A stretch of 64,000 nucleotides of DNA from Ophioceras dolichostomum (taxonomy: Eukaryota > Ascomycota > Sordariomycetes > Magnaporthales > Ophioceraceae): positions 177,059 to 241,058 of the forward strand of contig PYST01000014.1 of NCBI GenBank assembly GCA_003049485.1. The letters run 5' to 3'. The translations under genes and the position numbers were made by a program. Positions 47,609 to 58,822 of this stretch are shown piece by piece (the first letter of the stretch is position 1; each line of letters begins with the position of its first letter). The notes under the pieces were generated by a model, which was not told the DNA's origin, did no database searches, and worked only from the letters and a program-made list of their open reading frames with translations.

Positions 47609-48415
47609 GAGGCTGGGGGAAAAAAAAAGAAAAGGAGTATGCAGCAACGCAGTTCTTTCTCCTTCCTCTTTTCCCTACCCCCTCTTCTTCTTTCTCTTTC
47701 CTTTCTTTCCTAGGTCTTTGGGTGGTCATATACTCCAGATAGATTCGTTTTCCCCACGATTTCCACCATCACAGCCCAACACACAGCGAGGATCTGTCTT
47801 GTCTCTTCAGACATGATCCTCTATAGAGTGTGCTTAGGTAGGTGGTTTCCCCCCCTCCCGCTAGTCATCATGCTCGACAGGTACCAGCCGAGCCAAACCC
47901 ACCCCCCTTTTTGTTCCGGTTTCTTGTGCATTGGTTGATGTACCTACCTCCCCACCTATCTACCCCCTTATCCATAGCCCCTGAGGCGGGGCATAAGAAC
48001 AAAAAAAAAGAGTACATGGAAAAAGAACGCCCCTTTCAACAAGACAGTAGAAGCATGGGACGGATGGACGGACGGACTATGGACTCGTTAGTGTGTGTAT
48101 GTAGGCACGTAATTTACCTCAGCGTGAGGTGGGCTTGGGGGTTGCATTTAATATTGACATTTTGTGTAGTCGATTCACTGAGCCATGTGATATCTATTGC
48201 CAAGGGACACGGATGTATGTTTTCTTCATTGGCAGGGAGTTTCGCTATCAAATAAATAGGTACCTAGTTGTCTAACACAGCATACGCCCAAAAACTGATG
48301 CTTTTCCCGACCCAACCATTGTGCTTTGAGAGCCATGGATAAAAAAGACAAAGCAGCATCTGCTTTGTAGAGAAGGGGGTATAACCCGTATTCAGAACGC
48401 TCTCCGCCTGCCCCC
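47609..48415. other. Intergenic region between ugp1 and yng2-like gene
   Basis: 3' flanks of two convergent genes. It is pyrimidine-rich after ugp1, with recurring TACCTACCT-like motifs and nothing coding. The stretch 48416-48958, between here and the yng2-like stop, is treated separately. Confidence 0.5.
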
Positions 48416-48958
48416 CTACGCGGCGTCGGGAGCTGTTGGTGCCAGCGCTGACGCTGGTGCTGGTGCCGGCGCTGGTACTGGCGCTGACATCACTTGCGTG
48501 ACGGGGGGTCCTCCCACTCTCCCCAACCGCGCTGCCATGTCCAACGGGCCAGGCGCCACTATGATCACCTCGGACGGTGCGCTAGACGATCGAGTGAAGG
48601 GCTCCAAGTGCGACGACGACTTGTCCCTGCCCTGCGGCGACTGACTACTGATGAGACGAGGCCGGCCTCGAACGGAGGTGACACCCCTCGACTGCCGCGC
48701 CGCTGTCGCTGTCGCTGTCGCTGTCTCTGCCTTTGTCGCTGCCACAGCCCGTGTGCCGCTGGCCGTTGTTGTTGTTGCTGAAGGTCCAACACCAGTGGAT
48801 GTGCTGGCGCCGGTGCCAGTGATGCCCAACGCCAGAGCGGCGACCACCGCCGCAGAGAACGGGCGTCGCTGCTTCGGCGGCGGCAGCTTGCGGCGGCGCT
48901 TCCGCTGCTGTATGTCGATGACGAGGCTCTGAACCTCACTCTCGGACCAAGGGAGGTC
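48416..48958 (-). other. In-frame open extension beyond the yng2-like TAG stop
   Basis: Directly after the TAG (48959-48961) the same frame stays open for 180 codons. The first part reads DLPWSESEVQSLVIDIQQRK, then a basic patch and AAVVAALALGITG. The rest is Ala/Thr/Ser-rich and ends in an APAPAPAP run. It may be 3' UTR with chance openness, a readthrough extension, or an alternatively spliced tail. Confidence 0.3.
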
Positions 48959-50476
48959 CTACTTCCCCTTGAGCCCGGACTTCTTCATCTTCTCTGTGCA
49001 GACGGGGCAGATCCACGTGCCGTCCGGCTCCGACTTGATGCCCACGCACGACCAGTGGAACCACTCGAACGGGCACTCGTCGTTGTCGCACGCCACCATG
49101 TTGCCGAAGCTCACGTTCTGGCACAGGCAGTACTTCGTGTCGGCGTCCGCCTCGTCGTCCTCGATCTCGATGTCCCCCATCTCCTCGTCATCGTCTTTGC
49201 GCTCCTTCTTGAGGCGGGCCTGGGACACGGGACCGTTGCTGTTGCCCTCACCGCCGCTGCCGTCTTGAGGCTTGCTCCCGCCGTTTCCGTTGCCGTTGCT
49301 GGCGCTGGCGCCGTTGCCGCCACTTCCACCGCCGCCGTTACCATTACCGCCAGCCGTCGTGGCGTTGTTGTTCTGCGACGCTGACGACGCCCGGCCAACG
49401 CCTGGCGTCCCGGTCCGAGAACGGCCAGCCTCGTCGCCGCTAGCCGACGATGCCTCGGAGAGCTCGGAGTCAGCAGTAGAGGACGGTGAGTTCTTAGCAG
49501 CTCGCTTGACCCGGGAGAGGCCCGACTTGGTCACGCCCGCCCCTGCCGCAACGGGCGCGCTCTTCTTCCTACCAGCCGTTGACGAAGGCGTGCCGGCCTT
49601 CCGGCCTGGGCCGCCGCTGCTGATCCCTTTAGTCGAAGCCCTGGGCCCGGCGCTTCCTGCACGCTGCACCCCCGTCGCTGTCTGATGCCCCTTAGGTGTG
49701 CCGGGCCCGAGAGACGAATGTCTCGCTAAGCCGCTAGACGTGAGCGGTAGGGCTCCCAGTCCGCTGTTCGTGCGTGGACCTCGCTTGGGGACCCCAATCA
49801 CCGGTCCGACGGAGCCCTCGCGAGGGCGACCGAGTATGGTGCTGGCAGCCGGAGTGGCAGGGGCCGAGGCCGAAGTGTGCTGGAACTGTGCGCTTCGGAT
49901 CGGATTCGCCACTCTTACGGTCGATGGGGTTGCTGTGTTGGTGGAGTTGATCTGGCTGAGCGGTCCGGCGATGTTGGTATTAACGGTCAGCGGAACCCGA
50001 GCAGGTGCCTGCGGTTGGGTCGTGCCAGGTCGCAGGAGCGAAGGCAGTTCGTCCGGGTCGTTGAAGCCGGGCTCGTTGCGGTCGTACAACATCTTGATCT
50101 GAATGTCGAGCTGGCGCAGATGCTTGTCCATTATAGCCCTCATCTTCTCCATCAACGCGACCTTCTCGTCGGCGAGCTGCTCGGCCTTTACGAAGTTCTC
50201 CCGGATGGTCGTGCGCAAGACCTCCTCGCGCTGATTGGTCTCGTGGCTGCCGTGGGCCTTGATGAACTTCTGGATGCGCGCATCGCGCTCCTCGATGATC
50301 TTGATGCAGTCATTGTACTGCCTGTCCTTGTCCGCGATCTCGTCCTGGATGAAGCGGATCTCCTCTGGTAGATTCTGCACCCGGTTGATCCAGTCGTCCA
50401 GGACCATGGACGGGTCCAAGACCTCGCCCTGGGGCATCTTCTTGACGAAGTCGATGGACAGGTCGTCTCTAGGCAT
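48959..50476 (-). CDS. yng2: ING-family PHD-finger protein, Yng2-like NuA4 subunit
   Basis: About 505 residues from the ATG at 50476 (MPRDDLSIDFVKK). The frame continues upstream to 50734, but that part looks untranslated. The ING N-terminal domain spans ~17-125 (LDPSMVLDDWINRVQNLPEE and the following helices), which in yeast Yng2 binds the rest of the NuA4 acetyltransferase core. The middle (~150-420) is low complexity (Ser/Thr/Gly/Asn) with basic patches. A C-terminal PHD finger at ~449-493 has the C4HC3 pattern: CLC...MVACDNDEC, FEWFHWSC, then WICPVC. In this family it binds histone H3 trimethylated on lysine 4. The LDPS start of the ING domain favours Yng2 over Pho23 or Yng1. It is divergent from the Hos2-type deacetylase gene. 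The frame continues open past the stop. Confidence 0.85.
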   Translation of the reverse strand: MPRDDLSIDFVKKMPQGEVLDPSMVLDDWINRVQNLPEEIRFIQDEIADKDRQYNDCIKIIEERDARIQKFIKAHGSHETNQREEVLRTTIRENFVKAEQLADEKVALMEKMRAIMDKHLRQLDIQIKMLYDRNEPGFNDPDELPSLLRPGTTQPQAPARVPLTVNTNIAGPLSQINSTNTATPSTVRVANPIRSAQFQHTSASAPATPAASTILGRPREGSVGPVIGVPKRGPRTNSGLGALPLTSSGLARHSSLGPGTPKGHQTATGVQRAGSAGPRASTKGISSGGPGRKAGTPSSTAGRKKSAPVAAGAGVTKSGLSRVKRAAKNSPSSTADSELSEASSASGDEAGRSRTGTPGVGRASSASQNNNATTAGGNGNGGGGSGGNGASASNGNGNGGSKPQDGSGGEGNSNGPVSQARLKKERKDDDEEMGDIEIEDDEADADTKYCLCQNVSFGNMVACDNDECPFEWFHWSCVGIKSEPDGTWICPVCTEKMKKSGLKGK

Positions 50477-51869
50477 CTTCGTTAACAACCGACGAACCTG
50501 GGGAGCCCAACCCCCTTTGTGATTGAAGGCTATGGTGATGTAGTCTGCAGTCTGGACGGTCTGGCCCCAGCCCCTCGCCTTGAAGCAGCAACAAAGTCCC
50601 GACCGCCCCCGGTTGCTTCCGGGTAACAACGGTAGACAAGGAGTGATGAACTCAAAAATGAACAAGAAATGAAGAGACAAGGGAAAAGATGGACGACTCC
50701 TCTCAGGACGACAGCCAGGAAGACTGAACGTCAAACATAGAGACTAAGAACAAGACTCGTTCTCAGGATCCCATTGCTGCACTCAGACGCAAGAGGAATG
50801 CGAAGAGCGAGAAGAGAAAACAGACGAGGGAGAGGGCGACGAAGTCGACAGCTGACGGGTGGTGACGCCGCTGATGGAGTTATGGGCCGACTCGACGGGC
50901 CGTTGAGTGCGAATGGCCTAACTGCAGTGGGTGGGCGGCTGGGGGAGGCGAGATGGAGCGAGCAGGCACAGGCACAGGCACAGACACACTGACTGGATGC
51001 TGAATGCACGATGAACAAAATTGACGAGTGGCTCACCTCTCGGCAGTCCGCGGAAGAATAAATCGTCGCCACAATTTCACCGGCTGACCGTGGAAGAGCC
51101 GAGAAGAAATAACTGGGAAGTCGGAATCCCTGTGGAAGGAGAGAAGGCGCGCTGGAAAAAATCAATTGAAAATTATCTCGGGTGGTAGTTGCGCGTTGCG
51201 CGATGGGAAGCGACTGACCAAGCAACCAAAGCAGTGGTCGCAGCCAGGCAGTGAGTGGGCTTGCGGTGGGGATCCTAAGTTGGAAGGGAAGCCCGGGCCT
51301 CCACGTCGCGTGTAGTTTTCTCTGCTTTCAGCCTCCTGAACTCGTGTTGGATCTTTGAAAGAAAGTCACTGTGGATCCCAGCCACTGACCTCAGCCACTC
51401 AGCGTCAAGTGCTGGTTCAAGGTTCCACGACGCCACGGATTCCCGGGTGGGGCCGCGGGGTGGGGATAAGTTACGCATGACAGGGGTGGCGATACAACGG
51501 TACTTGATTCTTTATCCTCATCCTCGATTCCTTCTCGAAGACTGTGCCGCCTCACCGATCAACCTCGAAGTCACGAAAAACTCACCGAGCATAGCTCATC
51601 ATTTTTCTTGTCCCTCTTGTCGTTTGCGAAGCATCTCGATACACGTCGGAGTACTGCGTTGTGCCTTCGTTATTCTGACGTAAAAAGATCCAAGTTGCTG
51701 TCTCACTTTTTTCGATCCTCTCTTTCTCTCCCGCCGTCAAGCTCGTGGCACGTTCAGTCAAGCGCATTCTTTCTCCTAGCTTCCCAACTCACTCACTGCC
51801 ACAGTATCTTACCCCCGTCCTTGCGCCGACCTTTGCCCTCAACAGTGAAGCCAGCTCTCAGCCGGCAAC
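50477..51869. promoter_or_regulatory. Shared promoter interval of yng2-like and hos2-like genes
   Basis: 1.4 kb separating two divergent chromatin genes. It contains both leaders and promoters, and pyrimidine-rich tracts lie close to each start. No coding sequence was recognised; an upstream intron in either 5' UTR is possible but was not assigned. Confidence 0.5.
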
Positions 51870-53360
51870 ATGGACATCGACTCTTACAGATACCGGCCTC
51901 CGCGTCCAAACTATCTGCCTCATACTACGGAAGCAGACGAGCCGATAGTGGAGGACTACATCGTGCCCTTAGACTACGTCGGGGACCGGGAAAATGCGAT
52001 TTATTTCAACAAGGTGAAGCAAGCAGCGCTAGTAAACGGCATCACGCGGCCAAAGGGGTACAACGTCTCGTTCCACACCAATCCGGAGATGGAGAAGCAC
52101 CATTTCGGCCAGACACACCCGATGAAGCCGTGGCGCCTCACCTTGTCCAAGGCCCTGATCATGTCCTACGGCATGAACTTTGCCATGGAGAACTACGTCA
52201 CGCGTACAGCCACTTACGAGGAGCTGAATTCCTTCCACTCGAGTGATTACCTGGACTTTCTGGCCACGGTAGCCCCGGAGCCCGTGCCCAGAGATGTCGA
52301 TAACCCAAACCCGGACCTGAAGTTTAACCTCGGCGGCTCGGACTGCCCACTCTTCGAGGGCCTGTATGACTACTGCTCCATGTCAGGCGGCTGCTCGCTC
52401 GACGCCGCGCGCAAGATCTGCAACGGCGAGTCTGACATCGCCATCTCCTGGGGCGGTGGGCTCCACCACGCTAAGCGCGCTGAGGCGTCTGGCTTCTGCT
52501 ACGTCAACGACATCGTCCTCGCCATCCTGCAACTCCTGCGCTGCCACCCCCGCGTGTTGTACATCGACATCGATGTCCACCACGGCGACGGCGTCGAGGA
52601 GGCCTTCTACTCGACCGACCGCGTCATGACGGTGTCGTTTCACAAGTACGACCCGTTGAACTTCTTCCCCGGCACCGGCGGGCTGGACGACAACGGGCCC
52701 AAGAACGAGCACAATGCCGGCGCCCACCACGCCATCAATGTGCCGCTCAACGACGGCATCACCGACGAGCAGTACGAGTGGCTGTTCCAGAGTGTCATCG
52801 GCCAGTGCGTGGAGAAGTTCCGCCCCACGGCCATCGCCCTGCAGTGCGGCGCCGACTCGCTGGCCGGCGACCGCCTCGGCCGCTTCAACCTCCAGGTGCA
52901 GGGCCACGGCTGGTGCGTCGAGTTCTGCAAGAAACTCGGCATCCCCATGATCCTGTTCGGCGGCGGGGGTTACACCCCGCGCAACGTCGCCCGCGCCTGG
53001 GCGTACGAGACCAGCATCGCTATCGATTGCCACAACAAGATCGACCCGATCATCCCGGAGCACACGCCCTGGCGGCCCCACTTCCGCCAGGACACGCTGC
53101 TGCCGACCCTGGAGCAGATCGTCGGCGAGCCGCGCCAGAACCGCAACCCGCAGAAGCGCCTCCTGGACGTCATCCAGCACATCACCGAGCAGCTCCGGTT
53201 CGTCAACTGCGCCCCCAGCGTCCAATACTCAATCGTGCCGCCCGACCTGCAAGGGCTCAGGGACGACGTCGAGGCCAAGCTCAAGGAGGAGCTGCTCGAG
53301 AAGGACGAGACGGCAAGAAAGGTCAGGGAGGAGGGCGTCGGGGTCGCCATGGAGCACTGA
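51870..53360 (+). CDS. hos2: Class I histone deacetylase, Hos2/HosA type
   Basis: Intronless, 496 residues. The deacetylase domain covers ~65-430. The paired catalytic histidines are H199-H200 (GGGLHHAKR). The zinc ligands are D235 and H237 (YIDIDVHHGDG) and D329 (CGADSLAGDRLG), and the transition-state tyrosine is Y368 (GGGGYTPRN), so all key residues are present. The N-terminal extension (MDIDSYRYRPPRPNYLPHTT) and the motifs HPMKPWRL and LLRCHPRVLYID fit the Hos2 branch rather than Rpd3. In yeast Hos2 works in the Set3 complex, removing acetyl groups from H3 and H4 in transcribed regions. It is nuclear. The C-terminal ~60 residues are charged and helical. Confidence 0.93.
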   Translation: MDIDSYRYRPPRPNYLPHTTEADEPIVEDYIVPLDYVGDRENAIYFNKVKQAALVNGITRPKGYNVSFHTNPEMEKHHFGQTHPMKPWRLTLSKALIMSYGMNFAMENYVTRTATYEELNSFHSSDYLDFLATVAPEPVPRDVDNPNPDLKFNLGGSDCPLFEGLYDYCSMSGGCSLDAARKICNGESDIAISWGGGLHHAKRAEASGFCYVNDIVLAILQLLRCHPRVLYIDIDVHHGDGVEEAFYSTDRVMTVSFHKYDPLNFFPGTGGLDDNGPKNEHNAGAHHAINVPLNDGITDEQYEWLFQSVIGQCVEKFRPTAIALQCGADSLAGDRLGRFNLQVQGHGWCVEFCKKLGIPMILFGGGGYTPRNVARAWAYETSIAIDCHNKIDPIIPEHTPWRPHFRQDTLLPTLEQIVGEPRQNRNPQKRLLDVIQHITEQLRFVNCAPSVQYSIVPPDLQGLRDDVEAKLKEELLEKDETARKVREEGVGVAMEH

Positions 53361-53708
53361 GAAACAACACCCAACAGCACATGCAATTTGTGCCTGTACA
53401 CATATGAAGGAAGACGCGACGGTGTCATGGCTTGTATTTTGTATTTTAGGTACCTCAGGTAGATAAGTATGATTTGAACAGGGGGCGCATGAAGGAATGA
53501 TGAAGGAATGATACCATCACATTGATTCTCGCATATGCATCATCCACAGTGATCTCATCCCGCGTATGACTGATTGTAACCAAGAGAGGGAACATCCTTT
53601 TTGCACATTCTTTTCTTTTCTTGTGAAATTGAAACTCCGTGCTAGGTGGGTAGAAAGAGTATCGCCCAACTAGTCGCGACCTCCAGAGGACCACGCAGCC
53701 TAGGTAAG
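53361..53708. other. Intergenic region between convergent hos2 and MFS genes
   Basis: 348 bp holding the 3' ends of both transcripts. Nothing else is recognised. Confidence 0.5.
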
Positions 53709-55732
53709 CTAAGCGGCAAAGTCGATGCGGGCCACAAACGCCGCCTCGCCTTCCGGGAGTTCCTCACCATGACGATCGCGGGCGATGGCGCGTGCTTTGA
53801 CCGCCACGAACGAGACCAGACAGATCCCGATCGCCAAGCCCGCGGACAGGAGCATCAGGTTGACGGGGATCGGGTTGCCCCTGAAGGTCCGGTGAAACAG
53901 GTAGTCCAGCCCCGGCTGGGAGAAGTTGAACAGGCCGGACAGGCAGATGATGGTGCCGTAGACGGTGCCGAAAGTCCGGAAGCCGAACACCTTCGCACTG
54001 TAGTCCGAGACGGACGTGTAGTAGAAGGGGCGGTACAGCACGAAGAGGCAGACGTTGGCGTACGCGGCCCACATCCTGGGGACTACGCCCAGGACGCCGA
54101 TGGTGGTGGCCGTGGAGACGAGCGTCGCCAGCACGGTCGTCGTGCTGGTGCGGTCGAGGATGAGGCCGATGAACGGGATCGAGATGATGCCGCCTAGGGG
54201 TAGGGCCAGGTCGAAGAAGTTGTTGATCTCGACGGCGCGGCGGTGGTTGCGGAAGATGGCCTCGTACTGCGGCCTGATGGTGGCGACGAAGTAGTTGATC
54301 CGGGTCATTTGGATTACTGCACTTCGATGCGGGGTGAGCAACCATTCAACCCAACCAAACCACATGTACCGCTTTCACAGTTATTAGTGCATGGCATGGC
54401 CCAAAAATTAGACTCACCCGTAAACAGCATTATCAGGATGAACCACGGCGAGCGCAGCTGCTCGAGAATCGTGTTGTTGTGCATGACGCCCCACACGCCC
54501 GATATCTCGTTCTTGCGCACCTCCTTCCGGGCCTGCTTGTCCGCCTTGGTCGTGCTCAGGAGCTCCTCGACCTGCTCCTCAATGTTGAGCCGCTCCTCCT
54601 CCTGGAGCAGGGCGGTGTGCTCGTCGACCTGGTCGCACACGCTGTGGTGCCTGACCGGCTCCTCGATCTCCTCGATCATCTCACCGACCGTCTTGTAAGA
54701 CTGCTTGGGCAGCAGCGTGAGCTGCAGGACGGCGATGGCGAGCGGCACAATCAGGTACCCGAGGAAGAACTTCTTGTGCCCGAAGGAGCCGCCTGTGTTC
54801 TGGTAGGTGATGCGGTAGACCAGGAACAGCGCGCTAGAGGCGTCGAACGCTCCCGTGAGGAGGGCGAGAATCAGGCCAGAGTTCTTGGGGAAGGCATTGG
54901 ACAGCTGGAACGAGGATATGTAGGTGAACGGCCCGCCCAGCGCGAGGAGGAGGTAGCCGAAGAGGAAGCCATCGAAGGGCATGTGCTTGGCGTGAGACAG
55001 AATGGCGGCGCCGGCTGCCAGAAAGCCACTGCCCATGAGACCGCAGACGCGGGGGCCGTAGTGGTCCAGGATGGCTCCGATCGGGAGTGCCGCCACGTTT
55101 GTGCCCACGGCGGCCACGGTGAACATCAGGTTGAGGTGGATCTCGACGCATGTGTCCTCGCTGATGCCACGCCCCCGGTCCCGGGAGCAGACATCGCGAT
55201 AGGCACCCTCATTCTTCAGCACAGGTTTTATCGCTGCATAGCCAAAGACCACGCCGGCTGCGAACAGGCAGTATATAACCGAGGCCACCACTTGCACTAG
55301 TTGGAGGTACGTATGCTCTTTAGAACTCGAGTTCCACACAAGAAAAAGGGGCGGCGCAAACTATGAAGGGATCGGCAGGGCGCTGTCTGGGAAGCTCTGC
55401 GCTGTAACCAGGCACAAAGCAAAAAAGCACGGGCAGCAACAACCACACGTGAGAAGCCATTTAGAAGTGCCGGGGTCGAATTGACAGCTCAAAAGTGACA
55501 CAAGCAAGGCTCACTTACAGACTCGTTTCCATTTAGGGACTTCGAATGCTCCGACGGCCTGGATGTTACCATGTCGTTCGGCGGGAGGATCCCATTCGTC
55601 GGGGAGAGGGTTGAAGCTCAGCTTCCGGGCTCGGACTGATAGGACGGAAGCATCGGAACCCCGCCTGGGGGATCTTGTCTCACTCGGGACGAACGAGAAG
55701 GACTCGAGAGAAGAGACACGGTTCAGAGACAT
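53709..55732 (-). CDS. MFS transporter, FMP42 / SLC43-like
   Basis: Three exons on minus: 55732-55519, 55296-54418 and 54316-53709, giving 566 residues. Intron 1 (55518-55297) uses GTAAGT and CTAG; intron 2 (54417-54317) uses GTGAGT and GTGCAG. Residues 1-71 are a soluble head rich in Ser and Arg (MSLNRVSSLESFSFVPSE). The first membrane segment follows the KWKRV|LQVV junction (VASVIYCLFAAGVVFGYAAI). About 11-12 membrane segments are visible, in two halves split by a charged ~80-residue cytosolic loop (IEEIEEPVRHHSV and following). The family includes yeast Fmp42 (YMR221C), of unknown substrate, and distantly the SLC43 amino-acid carriers. The substrate here is not known. Intron 1's acceptor was chosen because the nearer AGs create an early stop. 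Confidence 0.82.
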
Positions 55733-58247
55733 ACTCCTCTCTTCGTTACAGAAGGGGAACAACGTGGTTTGGGATTTTTTTTTTTTTTTTTTTGGAGAAC
55801 AAAGACAATGGCAAGAATCAGTGATATGAGAGAAAGAACAGTATAAGCCTACTACCTCCAGCAAGTGCAGATAGGGCGGCGCCGCCGTCGAAGTCTCTCT
55901 CCCACTCTCCTCTCTATCGTGGGTATCACTCCACACCTCCTCCCAAGCCTCTCCAAGACAGGACTTAGTGATAACGACTGAACGCCTCCTGCAGTAGAGG
56001 AGGGTTGAGATAAGAGCTGTGAGGCTAGCGCGTCGTTCCTGGACCGAAACCGACCAGTAGGAGAAAGGGCGCACTTGAGCTGGACCTGGATGATGGAGGG
56101 GAAGAAACCAAAAGTGCAGAATTATAAATGTGAAGGAAAGCTCTCAGAGCAAGGAAACACTTGTACTCCTCGTCTCGTCTTCTTACCTTATTTTTCTCAT
56201 CTTCATCGTAGGAGGAGTAGATAGGAGGCGCTTTTCCTTCCCCCACCCACCCACATACACACGGGCGGGCAGAACGGACAGCCATAGTAGCCGTCCGAAA
56301 AAGAAAATTCTGCATGCCTCGGGGTGTTGCTCCTTTCTGTTAGACGATAATGCAAGCCAGACCCAAGTACACATAATGCAGGCATGGCAGGCAGCTCGCA
56401 TCGTGTAACTACGACCTCTCGCTGCTGAGTATATCGGGAGTTTGCCTCTCTGGGAGCTACCACATGACCAAGAACTTTCAAGGCACGGGCTCTGCTGAAA
56501 CTTTTTTTGGTGAGGGGAAGAATGCGAGGACGAAGTGAGGAGAAGTTGCTCTAGTGGGCGGCAACGGATCTGGATCCCTGGATCCCGGTTCGGCCAGCTG
56601 ACTTCAGCTGCCGAGATCGTTCCAGCATCGAATGCCACTGGCTGGCTGGTGATCGGTGATGATGGTCATTGAAAATGCATCGAGAGCGATTCGATTAATG
56701 AAATCACATTTCAAAGAAGAGCAGATCAAGTTCGCGAGGATTTTATGTCTGCTCATGGGAATGGTGTGATGAGAAAGCAGCACGGCAGGCACTGGCAGCA
56801 GTCTAGCGTGCTTACCATACAGTACTGAACATGAAGCAATGACCCTATTATGTGCTAAGACCAACTGCATGCTAACCCCAACTTGGTCTGCCTGCTGGGA
56901 ATTCAGTCAAAACTCGTGCTATCAAAACGGAATCATCCAAAAATGGACACGGCATAGAAGCTCGACGCGTCTCCAAACTCCGCATCTCGCACAGACTATC
57001 ACGAACCTGTAGGTATCATGCATCGTTGCCGCCGTCGGGGTCTTCCGCTTCTCCAGAAGGAAGGCTGTGTGTTGCTAGCTGCCGGTTTCTCATCAATGTC
57101 ATCTGTCAGTCAGAGGACGCAAAGAACCAATTGCATTTTCTTGTCTTGTCAGGTCGTACAAAACGCCACCATGCTGATGGTGCCGTCGTTGGCCGCATCT
57201 GTCCGCATCCGTTCCCATCTGTCATCAATTCACATAAAATTCATTTTCTGCCTGTCCTGCCTGTGTGGGCCAAAAGCGCATACAAGCGTCGCGTCATATT
57301 TCTTGGTCGGTTCTTGGACGGGCGCTTGCGCAGAGCTCTTTTTCTGCCGTGCCTTTATGGGCCATTTTCCTGCCTTGCATTTTGGCCCATTTGGCTGGGT
57401 GCTAGTGGGTGTCAGTGGTGCCGTCGCCCGTTTTCGACTTTGCCATTTGCTCCCATTTGCTGCTTGTTTTCCCCTTCTGGGCCACACCTCTAAGCGCCCT
57501 CGACCTGGAGCCAATCAGCTGCCGACCCCCCGCGATGCCACTGCATCGTGCTCCACATGAGGTGTCTCCCCTCCCCCTCCCTCTTTGCCCTCCCTCCTCC
57601 AAGTGGACAGACGAGGACAGAACAAGGTCCTTCGGCCCCTCTTCTCATCTTCAAGCATTGAGAGCTCACTCTGCTGTGCCCGCTGCCCGCTGCCCGTTGC
57701 TGCGCTCCTGCCGCTGGTGCTCGCTGGTGCTTGCTGCTGCTGGCGAGAGCGAGTGCCGCCGCTAGTTCCCACAGTCCCATCCGCATCTCACCGGGACATT
57801 GCGTTGTTGCCATTACCTTGCTGCGTGCGCGCATATCAACCTGAATGCCAGCGCGTGTGTGATTCACAAGCGGTCGGGCTAAAGTAAAAGTGTTGCGTGT
57901 CTGGTGAAAGCGTTGTCTCTTTTCGTCTCTTGCCTCTGATATTTTATCCTTATCCTCCGTCATCTTCATCTTCATCTTCATCCTCAAATCTGATAGCCAA
58001 AATCCTGTTCAGAACAAGAACCCCGCTTCGCCGCCTGAAGAAGAGCCGGCTAGCCACCCTCCTTCCCGTCAGGTCTGCATTTCTGCGTTGACTTGAACGG
58101 CTTTTCCCACGTTCCTATAAATAACTTTTTTCCCTCCTCCCCTTTTTTCCTCACTGTCCTGCTGTGCGTCATCCTGCGTGCGCCTGTCCTGCCTTCTTCG
58201 TGTGTACCTGCGCGCCCCAGCCTCAGAAGGCCCCAAGAAAGTCCACC
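55733..58247. other. Intergenic region between MFS and WW-PhoD genes
   Basis: Divergent promoters of both genes. A run of 19 T (55775-55793) lies in the probable leader of the MFS gene. The stretch 57,000-58,247, before the WW-PhoD gene, is rich in C/T and may be a long 5' UTR. Open frames here (for example 57018-57560) lack coding features. Confidence 0.5.
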
Positions 58248-58781
58248 ATGGAGAACCGTTCAAGAGGCGTGTCAGACGAGGAGCTCTTCATGAGCCGTCC
58301 GTCAGCAGCCGACTGCGACAGCCCAACCGTCGAGCCCCTCAGAATATTCAAACCCCAGAGCCCCAAGCCGGCCGCCGATCAGGCCTCCGATCGTTTCAAG
58401 TATCCGCTGCCGCCCTCCAACGCTTCCTCGTCCAAACCGAGCTTCCCGCTGCCGCCCGGCGCTTCCAGCTCTGCCGCGCCCCTGCCATACCCGGACGACG
58501 AAGACCTGCGCCCGTCGAAGCCAGCGGCCTCAAACCGCCTGCCCTACCCATCAGACAGCGTGCGGAGACCGGCCAACAGCGGCAGGACCTATTCCAACCC
58601 CTCGAGCTCCTCCGGCGGGAGCAGCTACAACGATACCTCGCCCCGACTGAACCTCAGCCCGGTGGAGAAGAAGCCCGGCCTTGCGGAGCGGCGTGGCACC
58701 GCGCCCACCGCGTTGTCGCCGACCAGCCCGGACGGTGGAGACCAGGACGGCTTCTTCGCAAAGCCGATCCAACAGCCAAAG

Positions 58782-58822
<41 letters not shown>

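Noticed and set aside
46508..47647. 379-residue minus-strand frame opposite ugp1
   Set aside because: Typical Asp/Val/Leu-rich antisense shadow of a strongly coding exon.
52383..53225. 280-residue minus-strand frame opposite hos2
   Set aside because: Antisense shadow; the plus strand encodes a complete deacetylase.
57018..57560. Small gene upstream of the WW-PhoD gene
   Set aside because: Cys/Phe-rich translation with no motifs, overlapped by other open frames on both strands.
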